Positions 14,373 to 21,432 of a DNA stretch of 21,432 bases are shown one piece after another. Position 1 is the stretch's first letter. Each line of letters starts with the position of its first letter. The translations under genes were made by a program, and so were the position numbers. Where the stretch lies: NCBI GenBank assembly GCA_030700195.1, contig JAUYKD010000030.1:1-21432 (forward strand), read 5' to 3'. The notes beneath the pieces were generated by a model. It searched no databases. It worked only from the letters and a program-made list of their open reading frames with translations, and had not been told where the DNA came from. The DNA is from Candidatus Nealsoniibacteriota bacterium (GTDB lineage Bacteria > Patescibacteriota > Minisyncoccia > Minisyncoccales > MHMH01).

Positions 14373-14932
14373 GTGGTTTGCAGCAACTTTTTCAACATAA
14401 TAAGCGCCCGCCTGTGCCTTGATTTTATGGTGTCAAGCGATTCTCCAAGAGATTCGGCGATCTCGCGGAAATTAAAGTGATCATTATAACGGAGAAATAA
14501 AACCATGCGATATTTGGGCAATAATTTTTCCATCGCTGAATTCAATATCCGGGCCATATCGGCTCTTGCGAAAAGCTCATCCGGCAATGGCGCCGTATCA
14601 ACGAGCCTCTCCAGAAACGCATTTTTTCCTTCCCCATCCTCAAGCTCAGAAAATGGTATGGATTTTTTCTTTTTTAAAACATCTATGCAGGCATTTTTGG
14701 CAATGCTGAAAATCCAGGTTTTGAAGCTTCTGTTCCGGTCGAATTTCTTAAGATTCCGCCAAACTTTGACAAAAACATCTTGCGTGATATCCTCGGCTTC
14801 CTGAGAATTTCCGACATATCGATAAGTAAAACTGAAAATCGGCTTAAGATAGCGCTTAATCAAAATTTCCAGCGATTTCTCGTCGCCTTTAAAATATGCT
14901 GCTATTAATTGTTGATCTGATTGCTTTTGCAT
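14369..14932 (-). CDS. ECF-type RNA polymerase sigma factor
   Basis: The 187-residue frame from the ATG at 14932 (MQKQSDQQLI) is the normal ECF length. Region 2 spans about 12-80, with the core-binding and -10-recognition helices (SQEAEDITQDVFVKVW, then SFKTWIFSIAKNACID). Region 4 spans about 125-185, with the helix-turn-helix FREIAESLGESLDTIKSRHRRA that reads the -35. The open frame continues upstream to 15046, but that extension is a translation of the tRNA-Ser gene, so it is rejected. The gene follows the tRNA by about 60 bp and probably shares its transcript. A dedicated anti-sigma gene is not adjacent; the membrane protein at 12180-12590 is the closest candidate. Confidence 0.92.
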   Translation of the reverse strand: MQKQSDQQLIAAYFKGDEKSLEILIKRYLKPIFSFTYRYVGNSQEAEDITQDVFVKVWRNLKKFDRNRSFKTWIFSIAKNACIDVLKKKKSIPFSELEDGEGKNAFLERLVDTAPLPDELFARADMARILNSAMEKLLPKYRMVLFLRYNDHFNFREIAESLGESLDTIKSRHRRALIMLKKLLQTT

Positions 14933-14991
14933 AAGCACTCGGGTCGCCACTCGCTCTCGGTCAGTCGGGTTGCGCCGATAAAAAATTGTCG

Positions 14992-15078
14992 TGGCGGAGG
15001 AGGTGGGATTCGAACCCACGAGAGCTTGCGCTCGTACGCTTTCCAAGCGTATGGAATAAACCGCTATCCGACTCCTCC
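14992..15078 (-). tRNA. tRNA-Ser (anticodon GGA), CCA encoded
   Basis: The acceptor arms GGAGGAG (5', at 15072-15078) and CTCCTCC (at 14996-15002) pair perfectly, followed by discriminator G and an encoded CCA (14992-14994). The anticodon stem ACGCT/AGCGT carries GGA (15042-15044 on the plus strand as TCC). The long variable arm (GAGC-gcaa-GCTC) marks a class II tRNA, and the T arm GTGGG-TTCGAAT-CCCAC is canonical. It reads UCC and UCU codons. It lies 15 bp after htpX, so it is likely processed from that transcript. Confidence 0.97.
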
Positions 15079-15093
15079 TAATAATAATTCAGT

Positions 15094-15936
15094 TTAAAAT
15101 GTCATAGTTCTTAATGCCCTAACCCTATCTCCTGTAGGCGGATGGGTCATAAATAATTTAGTCAAACCATGGCCTTTCAATGGATTTGAGATGTAAAGAT
15201 GGGCTGTGGCTTGCTGGGCGCATTTCATAGGACTCTTGTCAGCACTGATTTTTTCCAGGGCAGAAGCCAAGCTATTTGGGTTAAGAGTTATATGGGCAGC
15301 GGAAGCATCAGCTAAAAATTCTCTTTTCCGAGAAATAGCCAACTGAATCAGCATGGCTGCCAGCGGAGCCAAAATAGCAGCTGCCAGTCCCAAAATCATT
15401 AAAGGCCCTGAACCGCTCCGACGGCCTCCGAAAATCTGACCCCATAAAAACATTCTTGATAAAATTGCCACAAACCCTACCAAAACTACGACCATAGTTT
15501 GCAGCAACATATCTTTGTTTTGAATATGGCTAAGCTCGTGGCTAATAACGCCTTCCAATTCCTGGCTGTTCAGCTTGGTTAAAAGCCCTTGGGTTAAAGC
15601 AACGGCCGCATGATTTTTGTTTCTTCCCGTAGCAAAAGCATTGGGCTGCTGCTCTCTGATTAAATAAAGCTTGGGCAAAGGCAAGTTAGCTTTCAAGCAA
15701 AGATTCTTTACTATTTTATATATTTCGGGAATTTCAGTTTCTTTGATTTCTTGAGCCCTGGCTATTTTCAAAACAATCTTGTCAGAAAACCAATAGCTGA
15801 TAAAGCTCATTAAAACGCTGAAAATTACGGCAAAATACAAAATATCAACATTGCCTAAAAGCTGGCTGAAAAGATAGCCAACGCCAATAACTAAAATGAA
15901 AAATCCCAATAAAAGAAAGCTGATCTTTGTCTGCAT
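15094..15936 (-). CDS. htpX: HtpX-like M48 membrane zinc metalloprotease
   Basis: The HELSH motif (133-137) supplies two zinc His and the catalytic Glu, and Glu206 in REFLADASA is the third ligand. Two helices precede the domain (about 5-27 and 32-50), and two more lie between the HExxH and the third ligand (about 146-165 and 178-201), the usual HtpX plan at 280 residues. HtpX degrades damaged or misfolded membrane proteins. The gene sits directly downstream of groES-groEL but has its own promoter behind the groEL terminator, with a predicted start only about five bases before the ATG. The tRNA-Ser gene follows by 15 bp. Confidence 0.95.
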   Translation of the reverse strand: MQTKISFLLLGFFILVIGVGYLFSQLLGNVDILYFAVIFSVLMSFISYWFSDKIVLKIARAQEIKETEIPEIYKIVKNLCLKANLPLPKLYLIREQQPNAFATGRNKNHAAVALTQGLLTKLNSQELEGVISHELSHIQNKDMLLQTMVVVLVGFVAILSRMFLWGQIFGGRRSGSGPLMILGLAAAILAPLAAMLIQLAISRKREFLADASAAHITLNPNSLASALEKISADKSPMKCAQQATAHLYISNPLKGHGLTKLFMTHPPTGDRVRALRTMTF

Positions 15937-15947
15937 AGCTATGTAGA

Positions 15948-15976
15948 ATTATATTCTATTTTAAGCTTTTTAGCAA
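15948..15976 (-). promoter_or_regulatory. Strong promoter of htpX, near-leaderless
   Basis: On the minus strand TTGCTA (15971-15976) and a perfect TATAAT (15948-15953) are 17 bp apart. Transcription should start near 15941, while the htpX ATG is at 15936. The leader would be about five bases, too short for a Shine-Dalgarno sequence. Confidence 0.7.
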
Positions 15977-15978
15977 CC

Positions 15979-16001
15979 AAAAACCCGCCGGATACGGCGG
16001 G
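15979..16001 (-). terminator. Rho-independent terminator of groEL
   Basis: On the minus strand CCCGCC-gtatcc-GGCGGG is a perfect 6-bp GC stem followed by TTTTT. It lies 20 bp after the groEL stop and just before the htpX promoter. Confidence 0.9.
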
Positions 16002-16021
16002 CGTTAAGCTGCTGATTTCAA

Positions 16022-17644
16022 TTAGAATCCCATACCCATGGGAGGCATCCCCGGATTTTCTTTTCTCTCTTCCGGTTTTTCAACGACTAAGGCCTCGGTC
16101 GTTAAAAGCATACTGGCTGCAGATACGGCGTTTTCCAAAGCGCTTCTGACGACTTTTGTCGGGTCCACTATGCCTGCTTGCATCAAATCTTCAAAAACAT
16201 CGGTTAAAGCATTATACCCGAAATTTCCTTCTTTTTTTAAAACTTCAGCCACAATGACCGAGCCGTCTTTGCCGGCGTTCTGGGCAATTTGGCGAATGGG
16301 TGCTTGAAGAGCTCTTTTAATGATTTCTATGCCGAGCTTTTCATCGCCTTCAATCCCCTCAATACTTTCTAAAGCAGATAAGGCGCGGAGCAAAGCCACT
16401 CCGCCTCCAGGCACCACTCCTTCTTCAACCGCCGCCCGAGTAGCAGCTAAAGCGTCCTCTGTCTTATGCTGTCTGGCTTTTTGTTCAACTTCAGTAGCTG
16501 CTCCAACTTTTATCACAGCCACTCCGCCGGCTAACTTGGCCAGGCGTTCTTGAAGCTTTTCTTTGTCAAAATCAGAAGTTGTATTTTTAAGCTCGTTTCT
16601 TATTTGGCTTATTCTGGATTCAATATCTTCTTTTGATCCCTTGCCTTCAACAATGGTCGTATTTTCCTTGGTTGAAATAACTTTACCCGCATGGCCCAGC
16701 ATTTCCAATTCAACCTTATCCAACTTCAACCCGATCTCTTCTGAAATAACTTTGCCTCCGGTAACCGCAGCAATGTCTTCCAAGAGCTCTTTTTTCCTGT
16801 CTCCGAATCCGGGAGCCTTAACGGCTAAAGCATTGAAAACTCCTCTAATCTTATTAATAAGCAAAGTTGCTAAAGCTTCTCCCTCAATTTCATCAGCAAT
16901 AATAACCAGCTCTTTTTTGCCTGTTTGAGCTATTTTTTCCATGGTCGGTAAAATATCCTGCAAAGAAGCTATTTTCTTATCGGTGATCAAAATGTACGGG
17001 TCTTCAAAAACCGCCTTCATTTTTTCTGCGTCAGTTATCATATAAGGAGATACATACCCTTTATCAAACTGAAGCCCTTTGACTATTTCTTTCTGTATGC
17101 CGAAAGTTTTTGATTCTTCAATAGTTATCACTCCGTCCTTGCCAACTTCTTCAACCGCTTGGGCTATTAAATCACCCAGTTCTTTATCTTCAGCTGAAAT
17201 AGTGGCCACTTGAGATATTTCCTCTCTGGTTGAAATAATCTTTGACATTTCCTTGAGCCGGGCCACAACCGCTTTAGCTCCCTTTTCAATGCCTTTCTTA
17301 ATACCCAGAGGATTTGAACCAGCCGTAACATTTTTAAGCCCTTCAGAAATAATGGCTTGAGCCAGTAAAGTGGCGGTAGTTGTGCCGTCCCCGGCCACGT
17401 CATTCGTTTTCTCAGCCACTTCTTTGACTATGCTGGCTCCCAGATTCTCTGCCTTATCCTCCAATTCAATTTCTTTAGCAATGGTCACTCCGTCGTTAGT
17501 AATAATTGGCGAACCAAATCCCCTATCTAAAACAACGTTCCTGCCTTTGGGACCTAAAGTCACCTTAACCGTATCAGCTAACTTATCAACGCCTATTTTT
17601 AGTTTTTTGCGAGCTTCCTCGCCATATTTAATTAATTTTGCCAT
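16022..17644 (-). CDS. groEL: Chaperonin GroEL (Hsp60)
   Basis: The protein matches GroEL over its whole 540 residues. LGPKGRNVVLDRGFGSPIITNDG (about 31-53) and DGTTTATLLAQAI (about 86-98) are the ATP-binding elements, with Asp87 as the catalytic residue. The apical domain and the VEEGVVPGGGVALLRA segment (about 411-426) follow. The C-terminal tail NPGMPPMGMGF is a short version of the GGM repeat that lines the folding chamber. It forms the double-ring ATP-driven folding machine with GroES, encoded 58 bp upstream. No Shine-Dalgarno sequence precedes the ATG. A strong terminator follows. Confidence 0.99.
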   Translation of the reverse strand: MAKLIKYGEEARKKLKIGVDKLADTVKVTLGPKGRNVVLDRGFGSPIITNDGVTIAKEIELEDKAENLGASIVKEVAEKTNDVAGDGTTTATLLAQAIISEGLKNVTAGSNPLGIKKGIEKGAKAVVARLKEMSKIISTREEISQVATISAEDKELGDLIAQAVEEVGKDGVITIEESKTFGIQKEIVKGLQFDKGYVSPYMITDAEKMKAVFEDPYILITDKKIASLQDILPTMEKIAQTGKKELVIIADEIEGEALATLLINKIRGVFNALAVKAPGFGDRKKELLEDIAAVTGGKVISEEIGLKLDKVELEMLGHAGKVISTKENTTIVEGKGSKEDIESRISQIRNELKNTTSDFDKEKLQERLAKLAGGVAVIKVGAATEVEQKARQHKTEDALAATRAAVEEGVVPGGGVALLRALSALESIEGIEGDEKLGIEIIKRALQAPIRQIAQNAGKDGSVIVAEVLKKEGNFGYNALTDVFEDLMQAGIVDPTKVVRSALENAVSAASMLLTTEALVVEKPEERKENPGMPPMGMGF

Positions 17645-17702
17645 ATACCGAGTTTTTATTTATAAGTTCGATGGTGAAGAAGAGGACTAATTCCTCTTCG
17701 CC

Positions 17703-17993
17703 TTATTCTAAAATCGCCAAAATGTCTTCCTCTTTGGCTATTAAATATTCTTTTTCTTCTATTTTAATTTCATTGGGACCGTATTTGGTGAATAAAACTC
17801 TGTCTCCTTCCTTAACTTCAAGTTTGATAATTTCTCCCTTGGAGTTTTTCTTACCCGGGCCAACGGCAATAACTATCCCTTGCTCGGGATGTTCTTTTTC
17901 CGATGTTCCTGGAAGAAGAATGCCGGCTTTGGTTTTCTCCTCCTCTTTTACCGGTTCAATAAGAATATGGTCTGATAATGGTTTGATTTGCAT
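17703..17993 (-). CDS. groES: Co-chaperonin GroES (Hsp10)
   Basis: At 96 residues it is full length. It starts MQIKPLSDHILIEPVKEEEK and has the mobile loop KAGILLPGTSEKEHPEQG (about 22-39), the GPGKKNSKGE segment, and the core DRVLFTKYGPNEIKIEEKEYLIAKEEDILAIL. It caps the GroEL ring. A very good promoter lies directly upstream, with a predicted start about three bases before the ATG. No CIRCE operator (TTAGCACTC-N9-GAGTGCTAA) is found in the 120 bp upstream, so HrcA control is not supported. Confidence 0.98.
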   Translation of the reverse strand: MQIKPLSDHILIEPVKEEEKTKAGILLPGTSEKEHPEQGIVIAVGPGKKNSKGEIIKLEVKEGDRVLFTKYGPNEIKIEEKEYLIAKEEDILAILE

Positions 17994-18001
17994 AATATTT
18001 C

Positions 18002-18030
18002 AGTATTAATGATTAAGACTTTTTTGTCAA
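18002..18030 (-). promoter_or_regulatory. Strong promoter of groES-groEL, leaderless layout
   Basis: On the minus strand a perfect TTGACA (18025-18030) is followed after 16 bp by TAATAC (18003-18008), or after 17 bp by AATACT. The start site would fall near 17995-17996 and the groES ATG is at 17993. Confidence 0.75.
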
Positions 18031-18085
18031 GTACCGAACGTTAGTGAAGGTCGAAAAGAAGTAAAGCTTCTTTGAGTAATTAATT

Positions 18086-18114
18086 AAAGGGCTCCGACAT
18101 TATTGGGGCCCTTT
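18086..18114 (-). terminator. Rho-independent terminator between the 154-residue gene and groES
   Basis: AAAGGGCTCC (18086-18095) pairs with GGGGCCCTTT (18105-18114) over ten positions with one G-T pair and a 9-base loop. T-rich sequence follows in both directions. It overlaps the stop codon of the gene at 18113-18577. A second small stem, AAAGAAG/CTTCTTT, lies just beyond it. Confidence 0.75.
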
Positions 18115-18577
18115 ATTTATAAGAATATTCTTGTCCTATAAAGACAAGGATTTTTTGCTCAACAGATTCTTGACTTTCATCCTCATCAACCGCAATGTTC
18201 AATACCTTCGGATGCCTTATATTATCTTCTTCAAGCCAATATCCACCGGTAACTCCAAGAGGAATAAACTCATAAATATTCTCCCTCACACAAACAACAT
18301 AAAAATCAACCCCTTCAAGTAAATCTTCTTGAGTAAATTTGGCCATTTTTAAAAAGCTAATAATTTTCCCTTTTTTCTGTAAGCTCTCCAACGCTTCAAG
18401 AAACTTTTGCTCTCTTTTTAGACCGAGGAGTTGACTCTTGGACGAGGCCGGTTCCCTTTCTTGAATTTTTGCTAATATTTCTTTTGCACGTTCTCCTCTC
18501 CTTTTCTTAATAGGGAAAATTTGGCGCCAGCGTATTTTTCTTTTCTCTCGGATTTTTCTTTTCTTTCGTTTTAACAA
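18113..18577 (-). CDS. Basic hypothetical protein, nuclease-like but degenerate
   Basis: The start is a TTG with a strong ribosome binding site (AGAGAGGTGAT, 7 bp from core to start). The first 35 residues are mostly Lys and Arg and could bind nucleic acid. From about 53 the order KREQKFLEALESLQKKGKI, FTQEDLLEGVDFYVV, then FIPLGVTGG resembles small PD-(D/E)XK-like proteins in which GIDF is followed by an IPLQxKSS strand. Here the ExK-type Lys is missing, so the site looks inactive. That comparison is from memory and by eye. It starts 41 bp after uvrA, probably in the same operon, and ends on a terminator. Confidence 0.6.
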   Translation of the reverse strand: MLKRKKRKIREKRKIRWRQIFPIKKRRGERAKEILAKIQEREPASSKSQLLGLKREQKFLEALESLQKKGKIISFLKMAKFTQEDLLEGVDFYVVCVRENIYEFIPLGVTGGYWLEEDNIRHPKVLNIAVDEDESQESVEQKILVFIGQEYSYK

Positions 18578-18618
18578 TTTATCACCTCTCTTTCTTTGAT
18601 AAATTCAATGTACAAATT

Positions 18619-21432
18619 CTATCTTAACACGCTTTTCAAATATTGTCCAGTATGGCTTTTTTTATTTCTGATAATATCTTTAACCGAACCTTGAGCCACA
18701 ATATATCCGCCTTTATCTCCCCCATCCGGCCCCAAATCCAAAACCCAATCAGCGTTCCTAATGAGATCTAGATTGTGTTCAATAACGAGTACGGTGTTTC
18801 CTTTTTCCACCAAGCCCTTTAAAACTTGAACCAGTTTTTTAATGTCGTCAAAATGAAGTCCGGTTGTCGGTTCGTCCAAAATATACAAGCTTCTGCCGGT
18901 GGCTTTTTTAGAAAGCTCGGTAGCCAACTTGACCCTTTGAGCCTCTCCGCCGGAAAGCGAGGGAGCGGGCTGACCCAAGTGTATATAGCCCAAGCCAACC
19001 TCGTTCAATGTTTTGAGTTTTTCTGAAATGCCGGTGATGTGCTTAAAAAACTGCGATGCTTCTTCCACTGTCATTTCTAAAATATCGGAAATGTTTTTGC
19101 CTCGGTATTCAATTGACAGGGTCTCTTTATTAAATCTTTTGCCTTTGCATTCCTGGCACTCTACGTAAATGTCCGGCAGAAAATACATCTCTATTTTTTT
19201 AGTTCCCTGGCCTTCGCACGCTTCGCACCTGCCTCCCTTAACATTAAAAGAAAATCTGCCCGGACCATATCCCCTGATTTTGGATTCCTTGATCTTAGTA
19301 AAAAGGTCCCTAATATATGAAAAGATTCCTACATATGTTACCGGGTTGCTCCTAGGGGTTCGGCCGATTGGCGATTGATCAACTAAAACAACTTTGTTTA
19401 AGTGTTCTGTCCCTAAGATGGCTTTGTGCTTGCCCGCTTCTTCTTTAGCTCGATAAAACTTTTTCAAAAGAGCTTTAGCTAAAATATCATTGATTAAAGA
19501 AGACTTGCCCGAGCCCGACACTCCGGTTACGCAAACAAACCTGGCTAAAGGAATTTTAACATCAATATTTTTCAAATTATGCTCTCGGGCTCCTTTAATA
19601 ATCAAATAGCTTATTTTATTTGATTGATGTTCGGTTTTAACTTCAATTTTCTTTTTTCCCGACAAATATTCGCCGGTCAAGGTGTTTGATTTAAGAATAG
19701 CTTTAGGCGTGCCCTGAAAAACAATCTTGCCGCCATATTTGCCGGCCCCCGGACCCACGTCAATTATTTCATCGGCCGCCATAATCGTTTGAGGGTCATG
19801 CTCAACCACAATGACCGAATTGCCGATCTGTTGCAGCTTTCTCAATGTTTCAATGAGCCGTTTTTGATCTCTCGGATGAAGACCGATTGAAGGTTCGTCT
19901 AAAATATAAAGCACTCCGGTCAGCTTTGAGCCGATTTGAGTGGCCAGCCGTATTCTCTGTTCTTCTCCCCCGGCCAAAGTGCTGGCTTTTCTTCCCAAGG
20001 TTATATAGTCTAGTCCAACGTCAAGCAAAAACTGCAAGCGATTCAAAATTTCTTTAATAATCGGAGAAGCTATCTTCAACTCATTATCTTTAAGTTTTAA
20101 AGAAGCGAAAAAAACGCTGTTCTTTTCAACCGGCATTTCGACAATCTGGTTAATTGATTTTCCTCCGACCGTCACCGCTAAAACTTCCTCTTTCAATCTT
20201 TTACCATGGCACTGCTCGCACTCTTTTTCAATCATATATTGTTCGATCTCCTGGCGCGTGTAATCAGAATCGGTTTCATGGTACCTTCTTTCCAAATTAG
20301 GAACCACTCCTTCTATTTCGCCTGACCCATACAATATCAAGTCAATGATTTTCTTGGGCAGCTCTTTTACCGGAACATCCAAATCAAAATTGTGTTTTTG
20401 CGATAAGTCCTGCAACTGCTCCCAAAAATAACCCTGCCTGCCGGCAGGCAGGCCTGCACTGCCGGCAGGCAGGCCTGCACGGCCTATTTTATGAGAAGCA
20501 TGAGCCCAGGGGAAAATAGCTCCTTCAGCAATAGTTAAATTAGTATTGGGGATAACAAGTTTTGGATCAACCTCCAGTTTTTCTCCAAGTCCCTGGCACG
20601 AACCGCACGCTCCATAAGGATTATTAAAAGAAAAAAGCCGAGGCTCTATTTCCGGCAAAGAGGTTGAACACTCTTCGCAGGCAAAATGTTCTGAAAAAAC
20701 AATGTCTTTGAATTTTTGGCCTTTAAGCTCCAAGGTTTGAGATATTATGACTATGCCTTTACCAAGCTTTAAAGCGGTTTCAATAGAATCAACCAACCTC
20801 GGCTTATCTAATTCCTTATCTAAAATGAGCCGGTCCACCACAACTTCAATATTATGCTTCTTTGTTTTAAGCAATTCAAAATTTAAAGACTCTTCCACTT
20901 TATGAACCGTTCCATTAATCCTTACCCTGACAAACCCGGCCCTTTGCACTTCTTCAAGTATGCCTCTATGCTCCCCTTTCTTACCCCGGACCACCGGACC
21001 CAAAATAGTGATTTCTACGTCCTTAGGAAGTTTTAAAACCTGCTCGGTTATCTGATCTATTGTTTGGCGCGATATGATTTTGTGACATTTGGGACAATGA
21101 GGAATGCCTATTCGGCCGAACAAAAGACGGAGATAATCGTAAATCTCGGTTATTGTGCCAACGGTTGAACGAGGATTATGAGTTGATTTTCTCTGGTCTA
21201 TTGAGATGGCCGGAGAAATGCCTTCGATGCGGTCAACATCCGGTTTTTGCATAATGCCCAAGAATTGCCTGGCATAAGCAGACAAGCTCTCAACATATCT
21301 TCTCTGGCCTTCAGCGTACAAAGTATCAAAAGCCAAAGAAGATTTTCCAGAACCCGAAAGACCGGTAATAACTACCAGTTTGTTTTTTGGAATGTCCAAA
21401 TCAATGTTTTTTAGATTATGAACTCTGGCTCC
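18619..21432 (-). CDS. uvrA: UvrA, excinuclease ABC subunit A (5' end outside window)
   Basis: The frame runs to the window edge and reads GARVHNLKNID before DIPKNKLVVITG, so only about the first ten residues are missing; the TTG at 21399 is not the start. Both ATPase cassettes are complete: Walker A TGLSGSGKSS and GVSGSGKSSL, signatures LAGGEEQRIRLA and LSGGEAQRVKLA, Walker B LYILDEPSIGLHP and LYILDEPTTGLHF. Zinc modules are CPKC..., CEECS...CGSC and CEAC...CQEC. UvrA finds DNA lesions for UvrB in nucleotide excision repair. Oddly, a 16-residue palindrome-derived insert (AGLPAGSAGLPAGRQG region) breaks the stretch between HASHKIG and YFWEQL. It shares a likely transcript with the downstream 154-residue gene. 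Confidence 0.98.
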   Translation of the reverse strand, partial: GARVHNLKNIDLDIPKNKLVVITGLSGSGKSSLAFDTLYAEGQRRYVESLSAYARQFLGIMQKPDVDRIEGISPAISIDQRKSTHNPRSTVGTITEIYDYLRLLFGRIGIPHCPKCHKIISRQTIDQITEQVLKLPKDVEITILGPVVRGKKGEHRGILEEVQRAGFVRVRINGTVHKVEESLNFELLKTKKHNIEVVVDRLILDKELDKPRLVDSIETALKLGKGIVIISQTLELKGQKFKDIVFSEHFACEECSTSLPEIEPRLFSFNNPYGACGSCQGLGEKLEVDPKLVIPNTNLTIAEGAIFPWAHASHKIGRAGLPAGSAGLPAGRQGYFWEQLQDLSQKHNFDLDVPVKELPKKIIDLILYGSGEIEGVVPNLERRYHETDSDYTRQEIEQYMIEKECEQCHGKRLKEEVLAVTVGGKSINQIVEMPVEKNSVFFASLKLKDNELKIASPIIKEILNRLQFLLDVGLDYITLGRKASTLAGGEEQRIRLATQIGSKLTGVLYILDEPSIGLHPRDQKRLIETLRKLQQIGNSVIVVEHDPQTIMAADEIIDVGPGAGKYGGKIVFQGTPKAILKSNTLTGEYLSGKKKIEVKTEHQSNKISYLIIKGAREHNLKNIDVKIPLARFVCVTGVSGSGKSSLINDILAKALLKKFYRAKEEAGKHKAILGTEHLNKVVLVDQSPIGRTPRSNPVTYVGIFSYIRDLFTKIKESKIRGYGPGRFSFNVKGGRCEACEGQGTKKIEMYFLPDIYVECQECKGKRFNKETLSIEYRGKNISDILEMTVEEASQFFKHITGISEKLKTLNEVGLGYIHLGQPAPSLSGGEAQRVKLATELSKKATGRSLYILDEPTTGLHFDDIKKLVQVLKGLVEKGNTVLVIEHNLDLIRNADWVLDLGPDGGDKGGYIVAQGSVKDIIRNKKSHTGQYLKSVLR
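20433..20479. repeat. GC-rich palindrome with a 21-bp tandem duplication inside uvrA
   Basis: CCTGCCTGCCGGCAGGCAGG (20433-20452) is a perfect 20-bp palindrome. A 21-bp unit beginning CTGCCGGCAG occurs twice in tandem (20438-20458 and 20459-20479), without mismatch. It is read in frame and adds RAGLPAG-SAGLPAG-RQG to UvrA. Confidence 0.9.

Noticed and set aside
14933..15046. N-terminal extension of the ECF sigma factor ORF
   Set aside because: These codons read through the 3' part of tRNA-Ser (giving RAQALVGSNPTSSATT, a typical tRNA translation). The sigma family alignment begins at the ATG at 14932.
18031..18085. CIRCE heat-shock operator upstream of groES
   Set aside because: The stretch contains GTTAGTGAAGG but no TTAGCACTC/GAGTGCTAA pair with 9-bp spacing.
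20433..20479. CRISPR repeat
   Set aside because: The two 21-bp units are directly adjacent with no spacer, inside a coding gene.
21399..21432. UvrA starting at 21399
   Set aside because: The frame continues to the window edge with GARVHNLKNID, the conserved UvrA N-terminus, so the gene is cut by the window and not started there.

Overview
The window looks like a piece of a Candidate Phyla Radiation (Patescibacteria, probably Parcubacteria-like) genome. This is an inference from several signs. Many small membrane-anchored proteins of unknown function surround a MacA/MacB-type exporter. There is a secreted Cys-rich/beta-rich protein of a kind I associate with these bacteria. Short GC-rich palindromes occur in the AT-rich DNA, one of them read in frame inside uvrA as LPAG...LPAGRQG. 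Many starts lack a Shine-Dalgarno sequence. No rRNA or taxonomic marker settles the point.

Region 1 (1-6430) is an accessory region. After a signal-peptide gene fragment at the left edge come, on the minus strand, a 34-residue coiled peptide gene with a very strong ribosome binding site, an unrecognised 124-residue gene and a small GIY-YIG nuclease. A 325-bp non-coding stretch follows, holding two nested-palindrome elements. Next is a 490-residue SEC-C protein with a possible nuclease-like N-terminus. Divergent from it is the most striking gene of the window: a complete LexA repressor, with its autocleavage site and Ser/Lys pair, fused in one reading frame to a beta-class DNA methyltransferase. 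An endonuclease VII-like HNH nuclease converges on it with a 5-bp gap, so a methylase and a nuclease sit together under what may be a DNA-damage-sensing repressor. A serine recombinase, noticeably richer in G+C, closes the block at a strong bidirectional terminator.

Region 2 (6458-12590, all minus strand) is an envelope module. It contains a membrane-anchored DUF5666-like protein, a MacA-like adaptor, a MacB-like ATPase and a separate FtsX/MacB permease, and a second DUF5666-like protein. Upstream lie a CAP-domain (SCP/PR-1) surface protein and a small membrane protein that overlaps it by 4 bp.

Region 3 (12670-15078, minus) holds a secreted 548-residue protein with its own sigma-70-like promoter, an ECF-type sigma factor and tRNA-Ser(GGA), whose gene overlaps a spurious N-terminal extension of the sigma ORF.

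Region 4 (15094-21432, minus) is conserved housekeeping and stress machinery: HtpX membrane protease, groES-groEL, a small basic protein with a degenerate nuclease look, and uvrA, whose 5' end lies outside the window. The groES and htpX promoters are well formed and place transcription start only a few bases before the ATG, so both messages are predicted to be leaderless or nearly so. No CIRCE element precedes groES. There is no CRISPR array and no rRNA.
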